DNA from: Dehalococcoidales bacterium
GTDB lineage: Bacteria > Chloroflexota > Dehalococcoidia > Dehalococcoidales > UBA3254
Assembly (NCBI GenBank): GCA_016926695.1
Contig: JAFGOB010000039.1
Coordinates: 1-64,000, forward strand
Direction of reading: 5' to 3'
Length of the DNA stretch: 64,000 nt
The notes beneath the pieces are model-generated. The model was not told where the DNA came from. It was given only the letters and a program-made list of their open reading frames with translations, and made no database searches. The translations under genes and the position numbers were made by a program. Below, piece by piece: positions 34,483-43,213 of the stretch. Every line of letters starts with the position of its first letter. The stretch's first letter is position 1.

Positions 34483-35472
34483 ATGAGTAAAAGTGTATTG
34501 GTATATTGTGAAACCGTAGACGGCAGTCTGACGCCGATGGCGGTTGAACTCCTGGGGGGAGGCAGCCGTCTGGCTTCAGCCATGGAAGGAGAATTATGCG
34601 CGGTACTTATCGGCAGTGATATTGCCGGCCCGGCCCAGGAAGCCATAGCCTGCGGATCACAGAAGGTCTACACCTCAGAGGACCCGGCTCTTAAAGACTA
34701 TTCCACCGAGCCCTACCTGGCGGTACTGGAAAAGGTTATTCAACTGGCTGCCCCGGAGATAGTCCTCATGGGACAGACCTCTACCGGACGCGACCTGGCG
34801 CCCTGGCTGGCTTTTCGCCTGAATACCGGGGCTACTATGGACTGTACGGCACTGGAAATCGATCCTGACAGCAAACGCCTTCTGATGACACGCCCGGTAT
34901 ATGGAGGGAATGCCCAGGCCGTCCAGGTCTGTGAATCCAGCCCGCAAATAGCCACCGTCAGAAATAAAGCCCTGGCTCCCGCCGGCAAAGACAGCTCACG
35001 GCAAGGTCAGGTCATCAAGATCGAAGCCGGAATCGATCCGGCGGCTCTCAGGACGCGCGTGGTTGAAAGAAAAGTGGAGGCTGTCACAGGCATAAGATTG
35101 GAAGACGCCAGGGTGGTAGTTTCCGGCGGCCGGGGTATCGGCAGCATGGAAGGCTTCAAACAACTACAGGAAATAGCGGATATCCTGAAAGGGGCAGTAG
35201 GAGCTACACGTCCGCCATGTGATAAAAAGTGGATCGCCGATACCCAGCAGATAGGTCTTACCGGCAAGGTTGTCGGACCGGACCTGTATATCGCGGTTGC
35301 GCTTTCCGGGGCCAGCCAGCATATCAGCGGATTCTCCAGCGCCAAGGTAATAGTCGCTATTAACAAAGACCCGGAGGCCAATATTTTCAGAGTCGCCAAC
35401 TATGGTATCGTTGCAGATTGGAAGGCTGTATTACCGGCCTTTACCGCTAAACTAAAGGAGGTAGCAGGATAA
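34483..35472 (+). CDS. etfA: Electron transfer flavoprotein alpha subunit
   Basis: A 329-residue EtfA. The C-terminal FAD-binding domain shows VVVSGGRGIGSMEGFKQLQE, GAVGATRPPCDKKWI, QIGLTGKVVGPDLYIAVALS and VIVAINKDPEANIFRVANYG, all standard for the family. GAGGAG precedes the ATG. Together with etfB and etfD it gives a complete ETF-to-quinone path. Whether the EtfAB pair is bifurcating is not obvious from inspection and would need a structure-based motif check of the EtfB flavin site. Confidence 0.96.
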   Translation: MSKSVLVYCETVDGSLTPMAVELLGGGSRLASAMEGELCAVLIGSDIAGPAQEAIACGSQKVYTSEDPALKDYSTEPYLAVLEKVIQLAAPEIVLMGQTSTGRDLAPWLAFRLNTGATMDCTALEIDPDSKRLLMTRPVYGGNAQAVQVCESSPQIATVRNKALAPAGKDSSRQGQVIKIEAGIDPAALRTRVVERKVEAVTGIRLEDARVVVSGGRGIGSMEGFKQLQEIADILKGAVGATRPPCDKKWIADTQQIGLTGKVVGPDLYIAVALSGASQHISGFSSAKVIVAINKDPEANIFRVANYGIVADWKAVLPAFTAKLKEVAG

Positions 35473-35645
35473 TAGAATTAGTGAAGTGCGCCGGTAATCT
35501 GAGAATCAAACAATCCAGAAAATACTGGTGTTATCTCAATACTGAAAGAACAACTTCTATAACTGTTTATTTTAAAATCGATATAGTGTGAAATTATAGC
35601 CCGGGTATGTAATCCAGACCTTATTCCTGGTTAAAGGAGGATAGA

Positions 35646-37106
35646 ATGATAGAAAATGAACTGTTAGAAATCGTCGGTAAAGACAATGTCCTGGATAACC
35701 CGGAGATATTGAAAGAATACTCCGGAGATTGCAGCTTTATTCCGGCCAAAACGCCGTCCTGCGTTGTAAAACCGGCCAACGTTGAAGAGTTGCAGAGTGT
35801 TGTAAAATGGGCCAATAAGAAACATGTCCCCCTGGTCCCGGTAAGCTCAGGGGCGCCCCATTTCCGGGGTGACACCGTGCCGGGTGCGGATGGAGCGGTT
35901 GTAGTTGACCTGCGCCGCATGAAAAAAATCATCCGTGTCAATCGCGCCAACCGTGTCGCTATTATCGAGCCGGGAGTAACCTTCGGCGAGCTTCAGGCTG
36001 AACTGGCCAAAGAGGGGCTTTCAGCGTATCTTCCGCTGGCCCCCCGCAGCACCAAGTCGGTCCTGTCCAGTGTTTTAGAGAGGGAACCGATAACAATGCC
36101 AGGCATACACTTCGATAGTACCGATCCGATGCTGTGTACCGAGATTGTGTTCGGCAGCGGCGACAAGATGCGTACCGGAGAAGCAGCCGGTCCTGATACC
36201 CTTGAACAGCAATGGGAAGTCGGCAAAGCCCAGATCAGTCCCTTCGGTCCCACCCAGATGGACCCGCAGAGGCTGGTATCCGGAGCTCAGGGAACCATCG
36301 GCATCGTGACCTGGATGTCTATAAAATGCCGGTTTGTATCCGAGATAAGCCGGGCCTTCCTGGTCCCGAGTGACTCTCTTGATCCTCTGATACAGCTTAT
36401 GTACAGGCTGACCCGCATCCGTTTCACCGGCAATATTTTTATAATCAATAAGGTCAACCTGGCCTGTCTGCTCGGCAGCGCCGCACAGGAAATAGCGGAC
36501 TTGAGCAGCAAGCTGCCTACCTGGCTGATGTTTGTTAGCTGCGAAGGATACGGTCCGCTTCCTGAAGAAAAAGTGCAGTACCTGGAAGACGACCTGAAGG
36601 AGCTTGCTGGTACATACAACCTGAAAACAGAAACTGCAGTCGGCGGTATCAAGGCAGATGATCTGGCTGCAATACTGCCCAAACCTTCTGACGAACCATA
36701 CTGGAAGATGCGGTTGAAAGGCGGTTTTGATGAAGTCTTTTTCCTGACAACCCAGGGCAAGACCCCCGGATTTGCCAGGATGATGAATGAAATCGCGCCT
36801 CAACAAGGGTACCCGGTGGAAAATATCGGTGTCTATATTCAACCGGTAGCGCAGGGCACAAGCTGCCATTGTGAATTTGATTTTTATTACGATCCCTCCA
36901 ATCAGTCTGAAGCGGAAAAGACTCGGAAAATCGCGGCGGAAACGGCCCGGAAAATGGAGGCCGCAGGAGCCTTCTTCTCCCGTCCCTATAAAGAGCTGGC
37001 AGAGGTGGCTTACCTTCGCTCCGCCGATACCGCAGAAATGCAGAAAAAGGTTAAGGGGATCTTTGATCCGAATGGTATACTGAATCCCGGAAAACTGTGT
37101 TTTTAG
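35646..37106 (+). CDS. FAD-binding oxidase subunit (GlcD-like), first of a three-gene set
   Basis: A 486-residue PCMH-type FAD protein: VEELQSVVKWANKKHVPLVPVSSG at the start of the FAD domain, the PLAPRSTKSVLSSVL region, RLVSGAQGTIGIVTWMSIK, and a C-terminal FDPNGILNPGKLCF ending shared with glycolate and lactate dehydrogenases. AAAGGAGGATAG precedes the ATG. A CCG-type Fe-S protein follows by 23 bp and another FAD oxidase follows that, suggesting a heteromeric dehydrogenase. It lies 170 bp after etfA, so ETF is the likely electron acceptor. The natural substrate is a hydroxyacid or similar alcohol; identity unknown. Confidence 0.87.
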   Translation: MIENELLEIVGKDNVLDNPEILKEYSGDCSFIPAKTPSCVVKPANVEELQSVVKWANKKHVPLVPVSSGAPHFRGDTVPGADGAVVVDLRRMKKIIRVNRANRVAIIEPGVTFGELQAELAKEGLSAYLPLAPRSTKSVLSSVLEREPITMPGIHFDSTDPMLCTEIVFGSGDKMRTGEAAGPDTLEQQWEVGKAQISPFGPTQMDPQRLVSGAQGTIGIVTWMSIKCRFVSEISRAFLVPSDSLDPLIQLMYRLTRIRFTGNIFIINKVNLACLLGSAAQEIADLSSKLPTWLMFVSCEGYGPLPEEKVQYLEDDLKELAGTYNLKTETAVGGIKADDLAAILPKPSDEPYWKMRLKGGFDEVFFLTTQGKTPGFARMMNEIAPQQGYPVENIGVYIQPVAQGTSCHCEFDFYYDPSNQSEAEKTRKIAAETARKMEAAGAFFSRPYKELAEVAYLRSADTAEMQKKVKGIFDPNGILNPGKLCF

Positions 37107-37129
37107 GGAAGAATTAAGGAGGTAATCTT

Positions 37130-38407
37130 GTGAGTTGGGAAAATTATGAGCACGACATGATAAGGTGCACACGCTGTTCATACTGTAAAACTATACCCTG
37201 GCGTTTTGTTAAAGACTTCGATTTCGTGGAAGGTTGTCCGTCGGCGGCCCGTTACAACTGGCATGCCTATGCATCAGGCGGCAAATTCAATATGGGCTAC
37301 TCTCTGCTGAAAGGGAAGATCGAAATCGATGAGGCTTTCCTGAATGTACTTTATAAATGCTGTATGGACGGCTCATGTGACGTATCCTGCAAGGCTATCA
37401 ATGATATCGAACCCCTTCAACACATGCAGGAGCTGAGGATCAAGTGCGTGGATGAAGGGCAGCTTCTGCCCCAGCATCAGCCGTTTCTCAGAAGTCTGCG
37501 TAAAGAAGACAATATGATGCTGAAGCCTCGCGCCGAACGGGGTGATTGGGCTGAGGGATTGAACGTAAAACGGACTGCCGATGAAAAAACAGAGGTCGTC
37601 TACCATGCCGGTTGCCGCTACTCTTACGATAAAGAGCTGTGGCCTGTCGCCCGCGCCGGCTTAACCTTGCTGCAAAAAGCCGGGGTGGATGTAGGCATTA
37701 TGGGAGAGGATGAGGCTTGCTGCGGAGGCCGGGCTTACGAGCTTGGCTATATCAGCGAAATGACCAAGTTCGCCGAGCACCAGATGGAAACTTTCCGGAC
37801 CGCCGGCGTTAAAACCCTGGTTACTCCCTGTGCAGACTGCTATGCTACCTACAAGGTGCTTTACGATAAAATCGGGAAAAAGCTGGGAGTTGAAGTTTAC
37901 CATATAACCCAGTACCTTGAGAAACTGATTAATGAAGGAAGACTCCAGCTTAAAAAGTCCATTCCTTTGAAGGTTACTTACCACGATCCCTGTCACCTTG
38001 GAAGGCTGGGGGAGCCCTGGATTCACTGGGACGGTGTAGAATACAAGCCCAAAGGCATGCTGATGTACCTGCACGATCCGCCCAAAAAATACCGCCGGGG
38101 CCTCAACGGGGTCTACGATCCCCCTCGCAATCTTATTAAAAGTATCCCGGGTATGGACTTCGTGGAAATGTACCGTATCCGTGAGTATGCCTGGTGCTGC
38201 GGGGCCGGGGGCGGTGTAATCGATGCCTTCCCCGATTTCGCCAACTGGACAGCCGCAGAAAGGCTGCGTGAAGCCAACGCGGTAGGCGCTGAGGCTATTG
38301 TAAGCGCCTGTCCATGGTGCAAACGGGTCTTCCTGGATGCTGCCGCCAGTACAGGTGATAAAATTCAGGTACTTGATATAATTGAGCTTATAGAACAGTC
38401 TGTATAA
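37130..38407 (+). CDS. CCG-domain Fe-S oxidoreductase subunit (GlcF/HdrD-like)
   Basis: A 425-residue Fe-S protein. An unusual N-terminal cysteine region (IRCTRCSYCKTIPW, EGCPSAARY, LYKCCMDGSCDVSCK) replaces the two standard ferredoxin motifs. Two CCG domains follow, with YHAGCRYS, DEACCGGRAYELG, CADCYATYKV, YHDPCHLGR, AWCCGAGGG and SACPWCKRVF, which bind non-cubane or 4Fe-4S clusters in HdrB/GlcF proteins. GTG start with AAGGAGGT upstream. It sits between two FAD-oxidase genes and probably wires both flavins to ETF or EtfD. Cytoplasmic. Confidence 0.88.
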   Translation: MSWENYEHDMIRCTRCSYCKTIPWRFVKDFDFVEGCPSAARYNWHAYASGGKFNMGYSLLKGKIEIDEAFLNVLYKCCMDGSCDVSCKAINDIEPLQHMQELRIKCVDEGQLLPQHQPFLRSLRKEDNMMLKPRAERGDWAEGLNVKRTADEKTEVVYHAGCRYSYDKELWPVARAGLTLLQKAGVDVGIMGEDEACCGGRAYELGYISEMTKFAEHQMETFRTAGVKTLVTPCADCYATYKVLYDKIGKKLGVEVYHITQYLEKLINEGRLQLKKSIPLKVTYHDPCHLGRLGEPWIHWDGVEYKPKGMLMYLHDPPKKYRRGLNGVYDPPRNLIKSIPGMDFVEMYRIREYAWCCGAGGGVIDAFPDFANWTAAERLREANAVGAEAIVSACPWCKRVFLDAAASTGDKIQVLDIIELIEQSV

Positions 38408-38443
38408 AGTGGTTGCTTAAAATAGCAGGCAAGGAGAACAAAA

Positions 38444-40069
38444 ATGAAGCTGACTAACGAAGAATATAAGGCTCTTGAAGATATAGTCGGTCCTGAGTAT
38501 ATCACCCGGGAGCCGGTAATTATGGAAAGCTATAATCAGATCTGGGGCAACAAGCTGGCCTTCGGAGATAAACGGCATAATCCGCCGGCAGCGGTCCTTA
38601 TGCCCGCCAACACTGAAGAGGTACAGCGCATAGTTAAATACTGTAACAAGCAAGGCATACTGTTCAAGGCTTCAGCCCGTGCCTTTGAATACGTGGCTAC
38701 CAAGCTGGCCAACGACCGGGGCATCCTGCTGGAATTAAAGAGGATGAATAAAATCCTGGAAATAGATGTCAAGAACATGCATGCCGTGGTTGAGCCGTTC
38801 GTAAACGTATGGCAGTTGCAGAATGCGGCGGGCAAAGTGGGCCTGTATACAGGGAAACCGGGAGTTGGGTACACCGCCGCGGTTATCTCACTGGCCTGCT
38901 GCCACCAGGAGATGACTATCTCCCAGCTTTATACCAGCGGCTACGGCAGGAATGTGCTGGGCTGTGAATGGGTCCTGCCTACCGGCGAAATACTGAACCT
39001 GGGTACCGCCAACAGGGAAGACGGCTGGTTCTCCGGAGACGGACCGGGCTTCAGCCTGAGGGGCGTACTCAGAGGACGCGCCGGGGCAAACGGTGGCAAC
39101 GGGGTTATTACCAAGTGTTCCGTCAAACTTTATCCCTGGTATGCCGGCACTCCTATGAGCTATGAATTGAAGAGAAAGCCCGGCGAGTTCATAGGCGCCG
39201 CTATGCTGGCGGAAATACCGGAGAATTATCGGGTCAATGTCATGACCTTCGAGAATACGGAAAAGATGATGAAAGCCTCCACTGAAATCGGCCAGGCGGA
39301 GCTGGCCTGTATCGTCGCTCCGGCCTATATGTCTACGGGTTTAATGGGAGAAGGAAACGACGAACAGTGGGCCATGATGCAGGCGGAAAAACCGAAAGAC
39401 CCCACCAAGATAGGCAGATCGGTACCGGTCTTTGTCAACGGTCACTCCCAGAGAGAGCTGGAATACAGGGAAAAAGCGGTGCTGTCAGTAATGGAGAAGT
39501 GGGGCGGTTATCTCGATCCCGAATACAACGATACTATTACCAGGGCCCATATGTTCCAGTACCAGATGTGGTCTGTGGGCACCTCTCTGCGGGGTACGGG
39601 CGATTTCATGGTATCCATCCAAGGCGCTGACGGTGCAACCGAGATGCAATTGCAATACCGCAAGTATGAATTCGATGCCTTCAAGCCATTCAGCAGCCGC
39701 GGTGAAATAGTTCAGCCCAACCTGGGTATGTCCTACCGTCCCATGGAGCATTACTCACTGGGTTCATCCGGCGGCATCGCCACCGGCTACGATCCATGGG
39801 ACCAGGAGTCCCTGGCCGCTGCCAGAGAGTATATGAACCAGGTATACGATTCGAACAGTCCTTTCAAGCGCTTCAGCTATACCAACCGCGGCGCCATGAT
39901 GCAGGTCGAAGAATATGAACACATCCATGAGAGATGGGGACCGATCTATGAACATGCCGATCTCTGGCTTCAGAAGGTAAGAAACATGCTGGACCCCAAC
40001 AGGGTGGCCGATTGGTCCGGCTATATACCGCCCGAGTACGGCATGAAGACCGAAACTGAAGATAGCTAA
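38444..40069 (+). CDS. Second FAD-binding oxidase subunit (vanillyl-alcohol-oxidase-like)
   Basis: A 541-residue PCMH-type flavoprotein, more divergent than the one at 35646. The FAD domain shows NTEEVQRIVKYCNKQGILFK, then SGYGRNVLGCEWVLPTGE and LRGRAGANGGNGVITKCSVK. The C-terminal part ends HADLWLQKVRNMLDPNRVAD. The long cap domain (~230-450) gives it extra length compared with GlcD. AAGGAG precedes the ATG, 36 bp after the Fe-S gene. Having two different FAD subunits around one Fe-S subunit recalls GlcD-GlcE-GlcF, but both subunits here look full-sized and possibly catalytic. Confidence 0.85.
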   Translation: MKLTNEEYKALEDIVGPEYITREPVIMESYNQIWGNKLAFGDKRHNPPAAVLMPANTEEVQRIVKYCNKQGILFKASARAFEYVATKLANDRGILLELKRMNKILEIDVKNMHAVVEPFVNVWQLQNAAGKVGLYTGKPGVGYTAAVISLACCHQEMTISQLYTSGYGRNVLGCEWVLPTGEILNLGTANREDGWFSGDGPGFSLRGVLRGRAGANGGNGVITKCSVKLYPWYAGTPMSYELKRKPGEFIGAAMLAEIPENYRVNVMTFENTEKMMKASTEIGQAELACIVAPAYMSTGLMGEGNDEQWAMMQAEKPKDPTKIGRSVPVFVNGHSQRELEYREKAVLSVMEKWGGYLDPEYNDTITRAHMFQYQMWSVGTSLRGTGDFMVSIQGADGATEMQLQYRKYEFDAFKPFSSRGEIVQPNLGMSYRPMEHYSLGSSGGIATGYDPWDQESLAAAREYMNQVYDSNSPFKRFSYTNRGAMMQVEEYEHIHERWGPIYEHADLWLQKVRNMLDPNRVADWSGYIPPEYGMKTETEDS

Positions 40070-40099
40070 CGCCCGGATAACCAAATAATAGTATTCGTG

Positions 40100-40128
40100 G
40101 AAGCCCCGCTTGAGCGGGGCTTCTTCTT
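40100..40128 (+). terminator. Intrinsic terminator after the oxidase operon
   Basis: A 10-bp perfect stem GAAGCCCCGC / GCGGGGCTTC (40100-40109, 40114-40123) with loop TTGA, followed by TTCTTG. It ends the etf-oxidase block just before the convergent DegV gene. Confidence 0.85.
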
Positions 40129-40135
40129 GACCGTA

Positions 40136-40984
40136 TCAGGCATAGAAAGCAACCGCTGTGGCCGGTCCTGAACTGCCTCCCAGTACCGGAGAATAGGGTG
40201 TCAGGTATGTTTCAACACAGTTGAACCTGGTTTTGACCATCCCCATGAGGTTCCGTCCGTCTTCGATGATATCCGTATAGTGGACCATTACGTGCAGCGG
40301 TTTGCCGGTATCTATATTTTCACTGATTATTTCAGTCATCCTTTCGAAGCTCGCCTGTTTGCCGTTCGCCCTCCCGGCATCCTCCACGGTACCCGTGCCG
40401 CGGAGCATAGAGATCATGGGTATAACTTCCGGAGTATTCCCCTCGAATACCGAATCAGGTGCCCGGCCGAACTTGGCGGTATGCTTCGAGCGGAGACCAA
40501 CCACCCATTTTGCTCTCTTGATCATGTCCCCGGCAGTCTGCACTACCTCTTCTTTGGATTTTCCGGCCTGTGCCGCCCGCGCCGCCTCCAGCGCCACAAA
40601 TCCTTCGGCGCCTATAACCAGTTTACTGTCGATAACCTTGATGTCCAGAGCGGGATTTTCCATTTTTATAATATCCCTGGCCTGTACCGCGGACTTGTAG
40701 CTTACGCTGATAGCCTTTGACATTAGTATACAGACAATGCGGTCGGTCTCCCTGCCCGCGTCACGGAAAATACTGACAAACTCCCCGGGAAGCGCTCCGC
40801 TGGTTGATACCTGTTGAATAGAGCCGAACCGTTTCCAGAATTCATCCGCCGTAATATCCACCTGGTCCCGGTATCCTTTTCCGTCTATTGTCAGTCCGCA
40901 GGGGGCTATCCTTATCCCTAGCTCAGCGATCAGTTCGGCAGGCAAACAGGTTACTGAGTCCGTTACAACAGCTACCTTTGACAT
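40136..40984 (-). CDS. DegV family protein
   Basis: A 282-residue DegV/fatty-acid-binding family protein: VAVVTDSVTCLPAELIAELGI at the N-terminus, STSGALPGEFVSIF carrying the conserved TSqP/TSGA-type loop, DSKLVIGAEGF in the middle and VHYTDIIEDG near the end. DegV/FakB proteins bind a fatty acid for phosphorylation by FakA; no FakA homologue is in the window. ACGGAGGTAAAAAG precedes the ATG. It converges on the upstream oxidase operon. Confidence 0.9.
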   Translation of the reverse strand: MSKVAVVTDSVTCLPAELIAELGIRIAPCGLTIDGKGYRDQVDITADEFWKRFGSIQQVSTSGALPGEFVSIFRDAGRETDRIVCILMSKAISVSYKSAVQARDIIKMENPALDIKVIDSKLVIGAEGFVALEAARAAQAGKSKEEVVQTAGDMIKRAKWVVGLRSKHTAKFGRAPDSVFEGNTPEVIPMISMLRGTGTVEDAGRANGKQASFERMTEIISENIDTGKPLHVMVHYTDIIEDGRNLMGMVKTRFNCVETYLTPYSPVLGGSSGPATAVAFYA

Positions 40985-41023
40985 CTTTTTACCTCCGTAA
41001 GTTAGTCCGGCGCCGCTGTTATG

Positions 41024-41108
41024 GTAGCGATCGCCATCTCATAGCGCCCGCTATTTTATAGCGCCCGCCATCTCATAGCGCCCGCTATTTTATAGCGCCC
41101 GCTATATC
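41024..41108. repeat. Five contiguous 17-bp tandem repeats
   Basis: Units start at 41024, 41041, 41058, 41075 and 41092. The unit is ATAGCGCCCGCtatttt or ATAGCGCCCGCcatctc, with the two forms alternating; the first copy is degenerate (GTAGCGATCGC) and the last ends tatatc. The last unit covers the stop codon and final codons of the reductase ending at 41102. Confidence 0.92.
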
Positions 41109-43174
41109 ATTGAGGCCGTCTTGCGGGCATCGGCTATAGAATCTTTAATAAAGCTTAGTTTATTGCAATCTCCAACCAGGAACACTTCAGGTGCTTTACC
41201 CTCAAATACGGCTGATATTTTTTCATCGGGTGTAGTTCCCGTTGCTACAATCACCTTATCCGCTTCAACCATCCTCTGTTCGTTGTTTTTGGCTTCTATC
41301 TTTACACCGCGGGTACAGATCTCCTGATATTTGACCCCGGTTATGATGTCCGCCCCATACTTTTCAAGCCTGTCCAGTATTATCCATTTAAAGGGGAGGG
41401 GCATCTCCGGAGCTATCTGCTCGGTCTCTTCTATAATAGTGACTTTCCTGCCCCTCTCTGCCAGGAAAACGGCCAGCTCGCAGCCGACCATTCCGGCGCC
41501 CAGAATGACTATACGCTTCCCCAGCGGCATCCAGAGGCGGCTGATTCTCCTGATAAACCCCGGATTCAGGAAGGGCTTGAACATGGTTGTACCGGCGCCT
41601 AGAAGCAGCCTTTCCCAACCGGTCAGCTTGCCTGAGCGTTCCCGGTTGAGGTGTCCGCTCAACATTTGCCGCAGATCGTCCCCGTTTATCGCCATCCTTC
41701 CGCCGATCCCAGCTACGGCGGGCTCTTGCCTGATGGAACCGGTAGCCAGTATCAGAGCTTCCGGTTTAAGCTGCCGGACAAGCTCCCCGGTGACGGTCTG
41801 CCCCAGTTTGACCTCGATATTCAGCTTGTTCACTCTTTTTATCAAATAGTCTACCAGATCCTCGTTTTCCCGTCGGACAATGGAGGCAAAAACCAGCGAT
41901 CCTCCCAGCCGGTTTTCCTTTTCACAGAGTATTACCCTGTGCCCCCTCGATGCGGCTGTGATAGCGGCTTCCATTCCAGCCGGTCCCCCACCCACCACCA
42001 GCACCAGCTTTTGTTTCTCCGGCGGGCCGTGGGTCGGTTCGTTTTCTTTTCCTACCGAGGGATTGATAGCACAGCAAACATTATTCCTGACGAAAATCTG
42101 ATGTACGCAGGTATAGCAGTAAATACACTTCCGTATATCTTCCATCTTCCCTTCGGCAAGCTTGCGCGGCAGATCCGGATCGGCCAGGAGCGGCCTGCCC
42201 ATGGCTATGAAATCGGCATCGCCGTCGCGGAGTGTTTTCTCCGCCAGTTCAGGGCTTATTCTTCCCGCTGTAATAACCGGGATTTTTACCGATTTCTTCA
42301 TCGCCTGCGCCAGCGGCAATAAGAATCCCGGAGAGCTGACGATAGGGGCTTCCGTAAAGTGGACTCCCATGGACCCGCCGTAACCTGACAAATTAACGGC
42401 GTCTACCCCTGCTTTCTCGATCATACCGGCTATTTCACGGGCTTCCTCCGCTGTAATCCCATCCTCAATGGCAAATTCCCTGCCGTCGATACGGCACCAT
42501 ACCGGGAAATCATTGCCTGCTGCCCGCCTTGTTTCCATGATAATCTCAAGTAAAAACCTCGCACGATTATGTAAACTACCCCCGTATTCATCTGTCCGCT
42601 TGTTAGTCGAGCGTGAAAGGAACTGGTCGATCAGGTAACCGTGACCGGCATGTATCTCCACCCCGTCGAAACCGGCCGTTCTGGCCCGCACGGCAGCCCG
42701 GGCGAAACACTCCACCAGCCCGGATATCTCGCATACGGACAGCTCACGGGTAACACCGAGTTCTTTAGGGACCAGAGGCACAACCGAGGCGGAGACCGGC
42801 TCATGTCCTCCGGAAAGAAAAGGCACCGCTATCCGCCCGCCATGCTGCAACTGAATACCGGCTGCCGCTCCGTTTTTATGTACGGTTTCCACCAGCTCCG
42901 TCAGCCCCGCCAGGAATTTATCGTCTGAAATACCTATCTGGCGGGTCATCACCTTGCCGCGGGGATGGTCAACCGAAGCCACTTCTACGATTACCAGGCC
43001 CACTCCTCCCCTGGCACGCTCCGCATAGTATCTCTTCATGCGGTCGGGTACCAGGCCGTCCCTTCCTCCCAGGTATGTCCCCATGGGCGCCATAACGATA
43101 CGGTTTTTCAGCTCCAGTTTTCCGATGCGACCGGGTTTGAATAGTTCTTTAAATCGTGGGTCCGTTTTCTCCAA
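41102..43174 (-). CDS. OYE/2,4-dienoyl-CoA reductase-type Fe-S flavoenzyme, full length (1)
   Basis: A 690-residue protein with the complete 2,4-dienoyl-CoA reductase / trimethylamine dehydrogenase layout. The FMN TIM barrel covers ~1-370 (LELKNRIVMAPMGT, FDGVEIHAGHGYLIDQFLS). The 4Fe-4S motif is CIYCYTCVHQIFVRNNVCC. The FAD domain has VVGGGPAGMEAAITAASRG, and an intact NAD(P) domain has VILGAGMVGCELAVFLAERG. Electrons would pass NAD(P)H-FAD-4Fe4S-FMN to an enoyl-type substrate. TTG start with GAGGAA upstream. A paralogue lies 39 bp upstream on the same strand; the two form an operon. The stop codon lies within the tandem repeat. Confidence 0.92.
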   Translation of the reverse strand: MEKTDPRFKELFKPGRIGKLELKNRIVMAPMGTYLGGRDGLVPDRMKRYYAERARGGVGLVIVEVASVDHPRGKVMTRQIGISDDKFLAGLTELVETVHKNGAAAGIQLQHGGRIAVPFLSGGHEPVSASVVPLVPKELGVTRELSVCEISGLVECFARAAVRARTAGFDGVEIHAGHGYLIDQFLSRSTNKRTDEYGGSLHNRARFLLEIIMETRRAAGNDFPVWCRIDGREFAIEDGITAEEAREIAGMIEKAGVDAVNLSGYGGSMGVHFTEAPIVSSPGFLLPLAQAMKKSVKIPVITAGRISPELAEKTLRDGDADFIAMGRPLLADPDLPRKLAEGKMEDIRKCIYCYTCVHQIFVRNNVCCAINPSVGKENEPTHGPPEKQKLVLVVGGGPAGMEAAITAASRGHRVILCEKENRLGGSLVFASIVRRENEDLVDYLIKRVNKLNIEVKLGQTVTGELVRQLKPEALILATGSIRQEPAVAGIGGRMAINGDDLRQMLSGHLNRERSGKLTGWERLLLGAGTTMFKPFLNPGFIRRISRLWMPLGKRIVILGAGMVGCELAVFLAERGRKVTIIEETEQIAPEMPLPFKWIILDRLEKYGADIITGVKYQEICTRGVKIEAKNNEQRMVEADKVIVATGTTPDEKISAVFEGKAPEVFLVGDCNKLSFIKDSIADARKTASMI

Positions 43175-43213
43175 TTCTGCCTGTTCCTCTGCCGGAATTT
43201 CCTTTTATATATT

